The position numbers and the translations under genes were made by a program. A stretch of DNA of 64,000 bases from Blastobasis lacticolella (lineage: Eukaryota > Arthropoda > Insecta > Lepidoptera > Blastobasidae), in NCBI GenBank assembly GCA_905147135.1, contig LR990067.1:10726001-10790000 (forward strand), given 5' to 3'. The notes under the pieces were generated by a model, which ran no database searches, was not told where the DNA came from, and saw only the letters and a list, made by a program, of their open reading frames with translations. Positions 33,093-56,211 of this stretch are shown one piece after another; position 1 is the stretch's first letter; each line of letters opens with the position of its first letter.

Positions 33093-33129
33093 CATTTCAT
33101 TTTTAAGTTTAGTATTAGTTGGCTGCATG

Positions 33130-33812
33130 AAATCGCTGCCACCATCATACAGATAATAAAAAGATTACCAAAATTGTAGGAGCGCCATCTATTGATGCTT
33201 TTTGAAACCAACTATCTATACCTACTGGAAAACTCCTCATTACAACAACAGCGACTCTGTCACAGGGTAAGTTTGGAGAGAGTTCTCGCCCATACAGTGC
33301 CGCCAACTTACCTCTGAGACTTATCTGTACACGGCGGCGCTAATGACGCTAGCGGAATGACATTTGCTAACTGGCGTCTAATAGTTCTGTTTTTGTCTAC
33401 TGAACAATTAAGTTGGTGATACTTATATGCGTTTGCACTAAACATTAGGCGACGTTTGACTTTGACGACGGTGGTTTATGATAATCCTAAGAAAAACATC
33501 GCGCCAATCATAGGGGGTTTAGGGGGTTCAAACCCCCCCGAAATCATTTCACACCGCCTGCGCCGCGTGATCAATCCAGATTTTTACAGCCAAAATACCT
33601 AAATTTCTGAGCTCGCTACGCTCGCTAATTCATTAGTTTTCTTTAATAACACTCGCTGCATACACTCAGTCATTGGTTTTTGTTATATTTAAGTATCATG
33701 TTGTACCCAAATAATTGAGCCAAAATGTCGTGCTCGCGTTTTTCATTATCACTTACTTTTATTACGATTACAGCAACTTACCACGATTGTTAGACAGGTA
33801 GCAGTACAGCAG
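33130..33812. other. intergenic spacer
   Basis: 'gcgccatctattgatg' and similar words occur in several places in the window and are dispersed-repeat remnants. No gene. Confidence 0.4.
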
Positions 33813-33814
33813 GT

Positions 33815-34455
33815 AGAGCCCGAGCTCTTTTTTAAACATTTCTGACACTCACATTTCTAAGTTTCTTAGCGAGTTTAGTTTTCAATTCAGGGGTTCTGTT
33901 TTTGAATGGCTCACCTCGAGTCGAACGGTTTCAATTTTGTGTTTCGGCATGAAAAATCCAAGATATTTTCAATCACATTGGCAATACCGAAAGAGTATGG
34001 TTCTAAAATAGAGAAAATCAGCATCATGAATCAAAATATCTAAATTTTCACGCCGAAAATCAAAATTTAAAACGTTTCGAGTTAAGGCGGGCGCTCGCTT
34101 TCTAATGTCTATATTTTCTATTTACTATGCCTGTATACTCTAGCAACTTACTTATTCAGGTAGATAGCAGCAGTAGCGTATCTCGGGCTATTTTCCAGGG
34201 GGGGCCTGGCCCCTGAGGTGGCCGATGAAGCCGAGTCAATCGCCAATGTACAGCCAGTAAGCACCCCATCCTGGGGTGGGCACCAGACCATTCTGGGGTG
34301 GGCACGGCCCACCCGGCTCCCCCCCTTCCTACGCCTATGGATAGCTTTAGAGCAGATAGGGTCCGAGCTCTAGTTTTTAACATTTCTCACACTCCCATTT
34401 CTAAGAGTGACTTAGCGAGTTCAGTTTTCACTTCAGCTCTATTTTTAGGGGCTAA
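33815..34455 (+). repeat. two diverged copies of a ~100-bp block flanking a fold-back
   Basis: 33820-33910 and 34345-34450 share 'ccgagctct.....aacatttct.acactc.catttctaag' and 'ttagcgagtt.agttttca'. Between them, 33900-34095 has inverted ends (ctcgagtcgaacggtttcaa against ttaaaacgtttcgagt) like the element at 43910-44440. 34195-34340 is GC-rich with a direct repeat 'ctggggtgggcac'. Confidence 0.6.
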
Positions 34456-34459
34456 GTTA

Positions 34460-35460
34460 CACCTATACAGATTTTATGACTCCTAACTCCTAAATGCTTA
34501 GGAATAGTATTAACATAAGTCACCAAGAGAGTCGCCTAAGTTCAGTGCAAAAGGGCATGTCCTAACTGGCAAAGGTCGTGCGACGCACGGTTTTGAGGTC
34601 CCCTATTGGTCGGGTGATCTCTTTCGTACGATCATGGTCGCAAAACACCGTTGCAATCACCTTAGCCTTATATGTAGATATGTTGATCCGTGCGTCTTTA
34701 TTTTGCCCGCAAACCATACATCTGTGATTAGTCGATTTTGTGTAGGTATCTACTTATAGTAAAAATCATACCTAATAAATATAATAAATATTTTTAAATC
34801 GAAGTTACTTGAATTAAATACTCGACTGTACCTACCTATAGATAGGTTGTTAATATTTATTTTGTCATACTTTACTCGAATTTTGTACATAACATGTTTA
34901 AGCATTGTAAATAAACAGCCCAGGAAAATCGTACATTATTGCAAAAGGTCAGGTATTGGCGATTTTTTGATATGTTACATAGGTCTTCATGGAAAATCCA
35001 TGTTTTTGACCTCGGGATGCTGCCGCGAGCTCAGTAGTCCATAAAACACTGAAAATTACGACGTTTTTTGGGTCTCTCACTTAATATCTCCAAAACGATG
35101 CATCGTAGAGAAAAGTGTTGTACTACCGATTGAAAGCTTATAAAGTTCTCTACAACTTTTGCGTTACACACTTTTTCAATTATCCAACCGTTTACGCTAC
35201 ACTCTCTCGATTGTGGCGGCGCGATTCTTGGGGAAATGTACAAATTGTACATGTATTTTTATTATTTATTTTCAGACTAGTCCATAGTACAATACAATAG
35301 TATGAATTAAATAACTTTTTGTACTTTTTTAATAGAGATTTATAATGAAATCAACGTAAATAGGAAACATGTAAGCGCGTTTATTTGACATGAGTCGAGT
35401 ACAATGCGAATGAACATGGACTAATAATGGTTCTCAAGATTGACACTAGGTGTCTATACT
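34460..35460. other. AT-rich spacer
   Basis: No gene or repeat boundary recognised. Short open frames only. Confidence 0.45.
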
Positions 35461-35464
35461 TTAC

Positions 35465-35590
35465 AACTAGTTCTAATTTATTAAACAAATTGTATTAAAT
35501 TGCAACCGGCTTCGAATTACTCATCTTCAGGAAATTAGAAACCGGTTGCAATTTAATAAAATTTATATAAAAAAGTGGAACTAGTGTACA
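35465..35590. repeat. fold-back repeat with 'aaccggttgcaatttaataa'
   Basis: 'actagttctaa...attaaattgcaaccgg' pairs with 'accggttgcaatttaat...ggaactagt'. The second half recurs at 54135-54225 ('gaaaccggttgcaatttaat', 'aaagtggagctagtgtac'). Confidence 0.7.
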
Positions 35591-35936
35591 AAAAGTGTTT
35601 TAATTCATAATAATGGAGTTCCATCATGAAGTCACTACACAGTGTTAAATTCAATAGTAATAAGAATTAAGGTACATAATACAAATTCAATCGTGAGCAT
35701 GACATTTATAAGAAATAAAAATAGAATTAGTCATTGCAACATACCGACGTCAACACAAAAGAATTCACGAAATGCTTCGTCCTGTATTGTTTTTACGATT
35801 TTTACCTATTTATAAAAACTAACAGGTTTGGTCGTTATTTTTGCGTTTTATAGACATTTCTAAGTCTGCGGCATCATCTCGAGGTCGAAAACTTGGATTT
35901 GTCATGAAGGCCTCTATCTATAGGTATAACTTATAC

Positions 35937-36172
35937 GACGACCTGAGTGATCCAGTGGGTAACATGCCGGTCTGCCACGCCGAGGTCCCGGGTTCGATTC
36001 CCGACCGGGCTGAAATTGAAATGATGAATTTTAATTTCTGTTATGGGTCTGGGTGTTATATGTATAATAAGTATGTATTCAAAAATGTTTTAGTAGTTTA
36101 TCAGTTCTCTGGCACCCATAACACAAGCTTTGCTTACTTTGGGGCTAGATGGCGCTGCGTGAATTGTCAAAA
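35937..36172 (+). mobile_element. family F tRNA-derived SINE
   Basis: Best-preserved F head in the window: 'gacctgagtgatccagtggg' (A-box region), 'ggtcccgggttcgattcccg' (B box), then the usual body ending 'gctagatggcgctgcgtgaa'. Confidence 0.85.
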
Positions 36173-36444
36173 TAAAAAAAACATTCGAAATCGCCCAAAC
36201 CTGACCTTTTGCAAGGCATTTTTATTTAACCAATTAATTAGGCTAAAGGATATTATGAAATAGGTTACCTACATTCTAATCTATAGTATGAATTGAAAAA
36301 AAAAAGACTTTTTGTATCTTTTTCCAGAAAATGTGTCAAAATTTTAATTTACTTGTGATTTATCGTATCTCTATTGAAGATTAAAATTGTTAGAAAACAT
36401 TTAACGTATTTTATTTAATACTTTTTTCCCTCAACGAAAAAAGA

Positions 36445-36600
36445 GGGAGTACTTCAAGAAAGGGGTTAAAAGGTTTTCACGGGGTCGGCATCGCGTGGGT
36501 GATGCCTCTGGTATTGCAAACGTCCATAGGCTGCGGTGACTGCTTACCATCAGGCAGGCCGCAAGCTTGTTTGCCACCATGGTGGTATATAAAGAAAAAA
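36445..36600 (+). mobile_element. family D retroelement 3' end
   Basis: 'gaaaggggttaaaaggtttt', 'gcgtgggtgatgcc', 'gcaaacgtccataggctgcg', 'gtttgccacc' then A-rich tail. Read in frame it matches the tail GVKRFLRGRQRVGDAPGIAN (compare 42000). Confidence 0.8.
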
Positions 36601-36654
36601 AGAGGGTTGTTATCTGGTGTATCTGTGGCGTTGTGTGTCTGCCTGTAGCATCGT

Positions 36655-36860
36655 AGCTCCCGAACAAATGGACCGATTAGGATGCGGTTATGGTTATTTG
36701 AAAGCCAGTTTAATCGAAACGGTTAATATCTTTTCCCGTTGGTTAGGTTATTCAACCTGACCGACAGAAAGAGTCTGATAACCACCAACCCAAATATTTT
36801 ATAAACTACATAACCGATTTTAATAAAACAGAACTAAAATCGCATCCAAATCGGTCCACC
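36655..36860 (+). repeat. family I repeat
   Basis: 'gtagctcccgaacaaatgga', 'tgcggttatggttatttgaa' and 'cggtccacccgttcgcgagc'. Same family as 2811, 7985, 50640, 51300 and 59850. Confidence 0.7.
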
Positions 36861-36879
36861 CGTTCGCGAGCTATTTATT

Positions 36880-37150
36880 TATTTATTTATTTAACAATTT
36901 ATTGCACACAATAAAGAAATACAGAGATAGAACATAGATATAACTGACACAACAGGCACTACTTATTTCTAAAAGAAATTTCTTCCAGCAGGCCTACAGA
37001 AAGGAAATTTTTAGCTAAGAAATGCAGATACGACGCGCACAATTAATGAATAATTATAAAATACATATAAATATGACTAATTTTTATATACTATATCAAT
37101 AAATACATACATACTTATACACTCAAATACTACTACATATCAATACAAAT
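36880..37150 (-). repeat. LINE 3' tail-like sequence
   Basis: (TTTA)n then 'acaatttattgcacacaata', typical of a retroelement 3' end on the minus strand. Bounds approximate. Confidence 0.5.
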
Positions 37151-37164
37151 ATATAAAATTTATG

Positions 37165-37270
37165 GACTAGACAGCCACCTGGCTAGTCACCTGGTGGTAA
37201 GTGACGATGCGGCCGATGATGGAGCATGCCTATCTAGGGACAGCCTATTCATTCCAGTCTTGAAGGTTAA
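37165..37270 (-). mobile_element. family E non-LTR 3' end
   Basis: The minus frame ends ...SLDRHAPSSAASSLTTR stop, the family E tail, next to 'tcacctggtggtaagtga'. Confidence 0.75.
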
Positions 37271-37372
37271 CATGTCCTCGCAATCACGGAGTGCGTGGTG
37301 AGATGATCGTTTGAAATGATTATTAATGGTAATTAAAAACATTAAGTTCCTACCTATTACTAAGTATCTTCT

Positions 37373-37838
37373 AACGACCTGAGTGGTTAAGTAGTTAACA
37401 TGCCAATCTGCCACGCAGAGGTCCCAGATTCAATTCCCGGCCGAGCAGAAATTGAAATGATGAATTTTAATTTCTGTTACGGGTCTGAGTGTAATAAGTA
37501 ATAATACCTCAAATAATAACGGTATTATTGGAGGTCAGTGTTTCGAACCCGTTCTGAGCCATTATGTAATGTGTTTGTGGTATTATTGTTGTTGTGTAAT
37601 GTTTTCTATCTATTCTATTCTAAGTATCTATATTTTTAAATAGTTTATCAGTTGTCTGGCATCCATAATACAAGCTTTGCTTACTTGTTTTTTATAACAC
37701 ACATGTGGCAAACAAGCTTACGGCATTCCTGATGGTGCGCAGTCACCGCAGCCTATGGACGTTTGGACCAGGGGCATCACCCACGCGTTGCCGACCACGT
37801 AAAAACCTTGGAGCTAGATGGCGCTGTGTAAATTTACC
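37373..37838 (+). mobile_element. family F SINE interrupted by a family D fragment
   Basis: F sequence runs 37373-37685 and resumes at about 37801 (gagctagatggcgctgtgta). The interval 37686-37800 is family D on the minus strand (caaacaagcttacggc ... cagcctatggacgttt). Confidence 0.8.
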
Positions 37839-37859
37839 CAAGAATCTATACATAGTATA

Positions 37860-37995
37860 AAACAAAGTCGCGTCCCGCCGTCTGTCCCTATGTATCTATG
37901 TACGCTTAGATCTTTTAAACTACGCAACGGATTTTAATGCGGTTTTCAACAATAGATAAGGGTTAAACAGGTGTACGCAAACGAGTCGCGTCGGG
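37860..37995 (+). repeat. dispersed repeat fragment
   Basis: 'aaagtcgcgtcccgccgtct', 'gtccctatgtatctatgtac' and 'ctacgcaacggattttaatg'. A common insect repeat by my recollection. No second copy was aligned here. Confidence 0.45.
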
Positions 37996-38093
37996 TCCAC
38001 TAGCTTTTAATATTTATTACTTTTAAACCTCTTTTATTAAGCGACGATGGGTAGGGGTATTAATACCTATAATACTATATTTTCTGTGGTAGT

Positions 38094-38362
38094 GGTTGGC
38101 CGTGTGGTGTCCGGCAGAGTAGAATAGCACCAACCCCTTACACTCGTGGGTGTCGTACAAGGCGACTAATGTTATCGAGACAAAATATCTAGTCTCCGTA
38201 GGCTGGGAAAGGGGCAGCAGCGTTTTCCATTGTTATACTGATAATACTGCGATCTCCAACCCACCTGCCAAACGTGGAGATTATGGCAAAAACCTCTCCT
38301 TACGTGGGAGAGACCCTAAGTCCTGCAGTGGACTGATATGGGCTGTGATGATGATGTTGAGG
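38094..38362 (+). mobile_element. family B SINE-like repeat
   Basis: Full-length copy: 'gccgtgtggtgtccggcaga' to 'atatgggctgtgatgatgat'. The 94-codon open frame over it is spurious. Confidence 0.85.
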
Positions 38363-38596
38363 GATTACTATGCTTTATTAAACGAGGTCAGTCAAAGCGC
38401 CGTTGAACTACAGAATCAATCATTACCCTACTAATGTGTAGTTTCTTATTCGCATGAAAAACCACAAATAAGCCTACACGGCTAGCACAAATGTGCTCTC
38501 GAGAGAGCGTTTCTCTCAATACTAAGACGAAAGAGACAGCAATACCTATTACGCGCTTTCTCTCGCTTATCGCGCGCGAGAGCAACTTGTGCTAGG

Positions 38597-38690
38597 CCTA
38601 CTGGGGTTGCTGATGTCCATAGGCGGCGGTAACCACTTTCCATCAGGTGGCCCGAATGCCTGTTTGTCTGTAGTATTACATTAAAAAAAG
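38597..38690 (+). repeat. family C terminal fragment
   Basis: 'ctggggttgctgatgtccat', 'aggcggcggtaaccactttc', 'gcccgaatgcctgtttgtct', A-rich tail. Confidence 0.75.
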
Positions 38691-38694
38691 CGAG

Positions 38695-39215
38695 AACGCG
38701 ACATAGATACTGCTGTCTCTATCATCGTATTAATGAGAGAAGGAAACAAACGCGGAAAATATGTGTCGTGAGCACATCTATGCTGGCCATGTTGCTCGCG
38801 TAAGTTATTATAGCAAATAGACTATACCATACGAGCGAATCACTTTGCCCCAGGGGCTTACTTTAGCACAAAATTAAAACCGCCATATTTTCTCCGGTGT
38901 CCATGACTCGTAAGCACGCTACCACTGCCGCCGCCAGCGCCGCTTCCTGAGTAAGTTGGAAGAATAGTAATGACCAGCTTTGACCTCCGTCATTCTCCGT
39001 AAACCAGAAAACACGCAGCAGCATTGCGTGTCTAACTACGTTGTCATATTGGAACTAAGTAAAATAACCTAAACCAAACGGGAAAACGACGAATGATCCC
39101 CGACCAAGTTATATTCTTAAATATTTCCTAAACTGATTTCAATGAAACAAGGCTGAAAACCAGCTCGATTAAACTGGCTTTCAAATAAAGGTTCATAATG
39201 CAAGGCAAGGCAAGG
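38695..39215. other. spacer with family I fragment
   Basis: 39105-39195 is a decayed family I segment ('aactgatttcaatgaaac', 'cgattaaactggctttcaaa'). No gene. Confidence 0.45.
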
Positions 39216-39221
39216 CTATAA

Positions 39222-39405
39222 GCTCCCAGCCTCAGTGTTTCCTTTGGACTATGACATGGGATCGTTCAAGAGGTATATTAGAGTTCTCTTCAGAGGCGGG
39301 CAACGCATTCGTGACTCCTCTGGTGTTGCTGATGTCCATAGGCGGCGGTGACCACGCACTATCAGATGGCCCGCATGCCTGTTTGTCTGCCGTATTACAC
39401 AAAGA
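39222..39405 (+). mobile_element. family C retroelement 3' end
   Basis: Near copy of 14826-15005: 'ttggactatgacatgggatc', 'ttctcttcagaggcgggcaa', 'gcccgcatgcctgtttgtct'. Confidence 0.8.
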
Positions 39406-39689
39406 AGGAAACCGCATCAAAAACGGTCTATTCGTTTGGGAGCTACGATGTCACATCAGACCACCACATACACACGTTAATCTTGTAATCTCCTCTTTTT
39501 TCGTCGGGAGTTTAAATACCAGTGGTGACAATACAATACAATACAAAAACTTTTTATTTGCACACTAGATACATACATGGAATAAAATACATAATAATAA
39601 GCAGTACAAAGCGCGGTCTTATCACTAGAGTGATCTCTTCCAGACAACCTTGGTATGGAAAGAAAAAGAAAAGTTTTTAGCCATTGATA

Positions 39690-39870
39690 GGTAGTACCGG
39701 TAGACGCAGCGTGGGTAGGCCTCCTACAAGGTGGACCGACGACCTGGTAAGGATCGCAGGTACCAGCTGGATGCGGAAAGCACAGGACCGGTCTTTGTGG
39801 AGATCTCTGGGGGAGGCCTATGCCCAGCAGTGGGCGTCTTCTGGCTGATATGATGATGATGATGATAGGT
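39690..39870 (+). mobile_element. family G RTE-like C-terminal fragment
   Basis: 'gtgggtaggcctcctacaag', 'gtggaccgacgacctggtaa', 'agctggatgcggaaagcaca', ends in (ATGATG). A LINE 3'-tail-like sequence (39530-39650) precedes it. Confidence 0.8.
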
Positions 39871-39874
39871 AGTG

Positions 39875-40384
39875 CACACAAAATCGATACAAAAGTTTAC
39901 AAAGAAAACACAAAAACAATTGGAAAGCTTGTACCCCAGCACCCACAATCATCCCACTAAAGACAAGTAATGTTGTTTTTTTTTTTGTTAAAACTATACA
40001 GCGATACAGCCGCAACTGGGAACATGCGGGAAAAAATGGACCGTAATATGTCTCAGTCAAACCACTGCTGCACGATTGCATGCACGCATCGCCGTCGTTT
40101 TCACTGCATTTTTCCCGCGCGTTCGCTGCAAACTTTCTATTAGTTGTGAATATCGATCTAATTAGATACTTATTGCGATGGTTGGCGAATAACAAGTGAC
40201 AACTTAAGTATTTGTTTTAGCTTAAACTAAGACGAACTTATTGACGACTATAATTAGGACAAACAGTCCAGCTAGATAGGTTTCGAGAAAGAGGTCAATC
40301 GACAAATCCAACTCCGTTGCGCAGCGGGAAGCTACGCCATATATTTTCGTCCCCATTACCGCAGTCTGAAGAATAAAGTCTTTA
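39875..40384. other. spacer
   Basis: No feature recognised. Confidence 0.45.
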
Positions 40385-40770
40385 ACCAGTGTGTATTGCC
40401 AGTGATGACCTACGGAACAGAGACGTGGCCGCTCACTGTGGGCCTTATAAGAAAACTCACTGTCACCCAAAGCACTATGCTTGGAGTCTCATTTGCATTA
40501 CACGATCGAATTAGGAATGAAGGGATTCGCAAGCGAACTAAGGTCGCCAAGCTTAGATGGCAGTGGGCAGGACACATAGCTCGCAGAGCAGATGGCCGAT
40601 GGGGCAGGAAAGTTCTCGCAAAAGGAAGAGGCAGCGTCGGTAGGCCTCCAACTAGGTGGACCGAAGATCTCGTAAAGATCGCAGGTACTAGCTGGATGCG
40701 GAAGACACAGGACCAGCCTTTGTGGAGATCTCTGGGGGAGGCCTATGCCCAGCAGTCTTCCGACTGATGT
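40385..40770 (+). mobile_element. family G RTE-like element, longest C-terminal piece
   Basis: The frame at 40396 reads MPVMTYGTETWPLTVGLIRK ... KLRWQWAGHIARRADGRWGR ... VGRPPTRWTEDLVKIAGTSW, MRKTQDQPLWRSLGEAYAQQ. LPVMTYGxETW followed by RxLxWxGHxAR is the RT thumb and C-terminal region of RTE-like elements. The catalytic palm is absent, so this is a 5'-truncated relic. Confidence 0.85.
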
Positions 40771-40849
40771 GATGAATAATACGTTTAGGTTAGTTGAGCA
40801 CTAACCGTAAGAGAGGTAGGGCATAGCGGGGAATCCCATTCGAATCGGA

Positions 40850-41010
40850 GCTGCCCGACTGGGGAAGTACCTCCACCTTACAGAATACCGCAGCCAAACA
40901 ATACTATTCTAAATAATATCGTGTTTCTGCCGGTGAGTAAGGTTTCCGTGCTCTATGGGGTGGGGATTTGGAGAGGTAGCTTTGGCAGTGGAGGGGCATT
41001 TGCCTTTTTG
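40850..41010 (+). repeat. dispersed repeat shared with 54580-54730
   Basis: 'agtacctcca', 'aataccgcagccaaacaata', 'ctctatgggg' and 'ggcagtggaggggc' align with the later copy, which suggests a decayed element family. Confidence 0.55.
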
Positions 41011-41014
41011 CTGC

Positions 41015-41145
41015 CAGAGCAACGTGTTATAGCGGTGGACAACGCATTGGCGATACCCTTGGTGTTGCTAATGTCTATAGACAGCGGTGACCACTTTCCA
41101 GCAGGTGGCTTGCCCGCTTGCCTACCGTTTAACATAAAAAAACAA
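41015..41145 (+). repeat. family C terminal fragment
   Basis: 'ggacaacgcattggcgatac', 'ggtgttgctaatgtctatag', 'gcccgcttgcctaccgttta', A-rich end. Confidence 0.7.
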
Positions 41146-41147
41146 CC

Positions 41148-41310
41148 GGTGAGGGCAGATATCGTTATGAAACCTGCACATTCAGGCGACTGAATGTGTA
41201 ACCATGATCCAATCTGGTCAGGTCACGGAGGTCAGACGGCAGTCGCTTTACAGTACCTACCTAATTAAATCATCGGATTCCTGGATCATGGTCAAGGCGG
41301 TGGCAACTAA
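41148..41310 (+). mobile_element. family A SINE, middle part
   Basis: 'cgttatgaaacctgcacatt', 'aaccatgatccaatctggtc', 'cctggatcatggtcaaggcg'. Confidence 0.75.
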
Positions 41311-41539
41311 CGTACGAGCAGGATGTAGAATGAGCTGTCTCCCGAAGTTTTCCCTCTGCACTACAACATGGGGTTCTTCAGAAGACATGTCTACAGGTAT
41401 CCCAAAGGCCAGCATCGCATCCGCTTCCATTAGGTTGCAGATGTCCTGGACGACGGTGGCCGCTTACCATCAGGTGGGCAATCCGTCCGTGTGCCTCACT
41501 AGGCAATAATAAAAATGACGGACATTCAGATTGTACGTG

Positions 41540-41790
41540 GGATTGGCCGTGCGGTGTCCGGCAGAGTAGAATAGCACCAACCCCTTACACTCATGGCGAC
41601 TAATGTTTTCGAGGCAAAAGATCAAGAGTCTCCGTAGGCTGGAAAATGGGCAGCAGCGTTTTCCATTGTTATATTTAAACACTGCGACCTCCAACCCGCC
41701 TGCCAAGCGTGGAGATTATGGCAATAACCTCCCCTTTCGTGGGAGAGGCCCTAAGTCCTGCAGTGGACTGTTACGGGCTGTGATGATGAG
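41540..41790 (+). mobile_element. family B SINE-like repeat
   Basis: 'gccgtgcggtgtccggcaga' to 'cgggctgtgatgatgag'. Confidence 0.85.
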
Positions 41791-41987
41791 ATTGTACGTG
41801 GTACGTGGATGGGGTGTTGTCTCGTATGGACGCATTAAGGTCGGACGCCTAGATTGTAGCAATCTGATTGTGTCGTGTGGATGGGGTACTGTATAGATTG
41901 GCAATCAAAGTGTCTCGTGGACGGACAATGAGATTGTACACAATCTTCATTAGTAAGGCAATCAAATTGTCTTTTCACAGGCTTTCA

Positions 41988-42140
41988 ACATGCGAGTTCT
42001 TCATGAAAGGGGTTAAAAGGTTTTTACCCGGTCGGCAACGCGTGGGTGACGCCCCTGGTATTGCAAACGTCCATAGGCTGCGGTGACTGCTTACCATCAG
42101 GCAGGCCGTAAGCTTGTTTGCCACCTTAGTGGTTTAAAAA
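41988..42140 (+). mobile_element. family D retroelement 3' end
   Basis: Encodes the tail FMKGVKRFLPGRQRVGDAPG IANVH, then 'gcaggccgtaagcttgtttg'. A gag/RT-less relic. Confidence 0.8.
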
Positions 42141-42144
42141 AATG

Positions 42145-42945
42145 TTGAGTTATGGTCTCTGATATTATTGCCTCAGATGGTGGTAGGGTAGGGTTATATT
42201 ACCAACTTATCGAACAGGCGAGTCTTAAAATAAAAACAATATTGTTTTCTTTACAAAAATAATTTTATTTGGCGAAAGTTCTAAGAGGAACATAATGAAA
42301 TTCACATTGTTTTAGCAATTACTCTCAATCACTGATTGATAAACTAAATTAATTGTACAAAAATACCTATATTTACAGAAATAATACTTAAAAACTAACA
42401 AATATAATCGTTAAAAGAGACAAATTCAATAATAAAATTAATACTTATATTAATTGTTTATTAAAAATCAAATTTAAAATCACGTAAATCGATATTTATT
42501 TAGGTGGGATTCATATCAGATTTTATTGCATTGTTTGTTGAATTGTACATATAATTATAATAAAAATATTATGTAATTTTCATTAGTTTTTAACCTAATC
42601 AGAAAAAAGACCGTATAAAAAATATTGTAATTATATAATACCTATAGTATTATAAAACAGTCCAAAAATACTTTATTTAATAACAAATGATATTTTGTAC
42701 TCATTTTATTGTCTGAACAAAATAATTGTACATACCTATAAACTCAATAGGATTTACAAAGACAATTTTCCAAGAGCAAAATACTCAATTTTAACCAAAC
42801 CTTTGACATTATATCTTCACTTCTAACACAACCTTTACATTCGACAATCTCTTAGAAAGACTTAAAAATCCAATAAATTTTCAGTGCCACAAACATATCT
42901 GACCCGTTGGCCAAAGCTGGAACTAAGGGTCGCCATTTTGAAATG
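42145..42945. other. AT-rich spacer
   Basis: Very AT-rich. No gene or repeat that I can bound. Confidence 0.5.
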
Positions 42946-42947
42946 TC

Positions 42948-43280
42948 AATTTTTTTTATGTTATCCAGCAGACAAACAGGCATGCGGGCCACCTGATGGT
43001 GCGTGGTCACCGCCGCCTATGGACATCAGCAACACCAGGGGTGTCACCAATGCGTCGCCCGCTTCTGAAGAGACCTCTAATATACCTGTTGAACGATCCC
43101 ATGTCATAGTCCAAAGGAAACACTGTGGCTGGGAGCTCATTCCACATCCGAATCGTACGAGCGAGAAACGGAGCGTTGCATGTCAATTCCATGTTGGAAT
43201 TGACATGCAACAATCTCGCGCTGAGACATCTCGAATTCGACATTATTTCGAGTCACATATCTCCATTAATAATGACATTG
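42948..43280 (-). mobile_element. family C non-LTR retrotransposon 3' end
   Basis: The minus frame 43243-43007 reads ...ARTIRMWNELPATVFPLDYD MGSF..., then the family C end. 43176-43212 is a perfect palindrome specific to this copy. Confidence 0.8.
43176..43212. repeat. perfect 17-bp hairpin in family C copy
   Basis: 'gttgcatgtcaattcca' (43176-43192) is the exact reverse complement of 43196-43212, with loop tgt. Long and perfect in a decayed element, so it arose recently or by template switching. Confidence 0.85.
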
Positions 43281-43284
43281 AAAT

Positions 43285-43905
43285 GTCTATTGCAGCCAAA
43301 ATATAGTTTCTGAACTATCTTCGACAGTCGTATATTATCGAAGATCAATTTCAGTAACGTTTTAATACAGTATTTGAGTAGAGAAAACGTCGAATTTAAG
43401 ATGTCATAGCGAGATAATCGTCTCCCAGTGACGCTGTTATAACAGGACCACAATAAGTCCGTATTGACTGACAGTGGTAAAAATTAAAAAGTGTGGATAT
43501 GGCAATGATCTGGGGTAATCTGTCCTTGTCAGTCCTTCTTGTAAACATTCAGTTATTTGGCTTGAACTTGTACTTTTAGTTTGACTAAATTATTAATCAT
43601 GCTGAAAATTATCTCTCTCACTTCCTTTTTCATTGTTTCGCCCATTATTTAATAATATTTTTCGTAACTCACGAAAATAAAAAATCCTACAGAAATCAAT
43701 ATGTTTGTATTGACTTTTATGAATGACGTTCTATTACTTTTAAAAAGCTTGTCATAAGTAATCATAAAGAGATTTTTTAATAAGCGATTCGGACTTAGCG
43801 TGGTCTTATTATGCCGGGTCAGATAAGTTTGTTACAATATGTTTATTTCGTTTCATTTCAAATTACAAGTCTATAGCTCCAGTTTTAGGCACAGGGACTT
43901 TATTT
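43285..43905. other. spacer
   Basis: No feature recognised. Confidence 0.45.
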
Positions 43906-43909
43906 TTGA

Positions 43910-44440
43910 ACGGCTCAACTCGAGTCGGACATGTTTTCAATTTTATTTTGCGGTATGAATGTAGGGATTTCAATTTGATGGTCATTGAAAATAAAACAAG
44001 TTTTGTCTCCTTGTAAATAGATGGCGCCGTACCGAATTCTTATGTCATGTTTACAAGTTACGTCAGAACGTTGTCATTACAACACTTTTTGTTTTGTGTC
44101 TAAAATCAATCTAAAATGGCTTAGCCCATGTTTATGTTAAATTTTACGGATTGAAAAAAAATCCAATCAGTCGATACAAACGATTCCATATTATTGGTCC
44201 TTGTGTGTATGTTTGACACTAGGACATATTAGCACTGAATTGCGCCATCTATTGACGATTAGAAAACCTTTTTTTTTTATGTCATCTTCAAACCTCTTAA
44301 GTACTAAAAACATTTAATTGCGTTTCTAACACTAAAACCGAATTGTTAAAAAATAGGGAAAATGAGCGTCATAAATCAAAATATTGAATTTTTGATGCTC
44401 AAATTAAAATTGAAAACCGTTCCGACTCGAAGCTAGCGAA
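43910..44440. mobile_element. ~530-bp fold-back element
   Basis: The left end 'aacggctcaactcgagtcgg' and 'ttttcaattttattttgcgg' pairs with the right end 'ttaaaattgaaaaccgttcc' and 'gactcga'. The same ends occur at 33900-34095 around a shorter interior. No coding capacity. Confidence 0.65.
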
Positions 44441-44461
44441 CAAGTCGGTAGATCATCAACC

Positions 44462-44540
44462 TACCCAAGACCAGTATAAACGGAGCTAACATTGTTAAGC
44501 GCCTCCATAGAAATGCTGTTTCATCTTATACTGGTTACAA
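44462..44540 (+). repeat. solo hairpin monomer related to the 16.9-kb array
   Basis: 'gaccagtataaacggagcta' ... 'gcgcctccatag' ... 'catcttatactggtta': one diverged unit with complementary ends, just beyond the Cdk4/6 3' end. Confidence 0.75.
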
Positions 44541-44617
44541 TACAACATAGACCTTCCATACATCCATGGTGCCAAACCTTCCTATTTCTTATGAGAATGG
44601 GGTAATTGTACCAATAA

Positions 44618-56211
<11,594 letters not shown>

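Noticed and set aside
35937..36010. tRNA gene at the head of a family F SINE
   Set aside because: It has A- and B-box-like blocks, but the acceptor and anticodon stems do not pair and the sequence continues into the SINE body. The same holds for all A and F heads.
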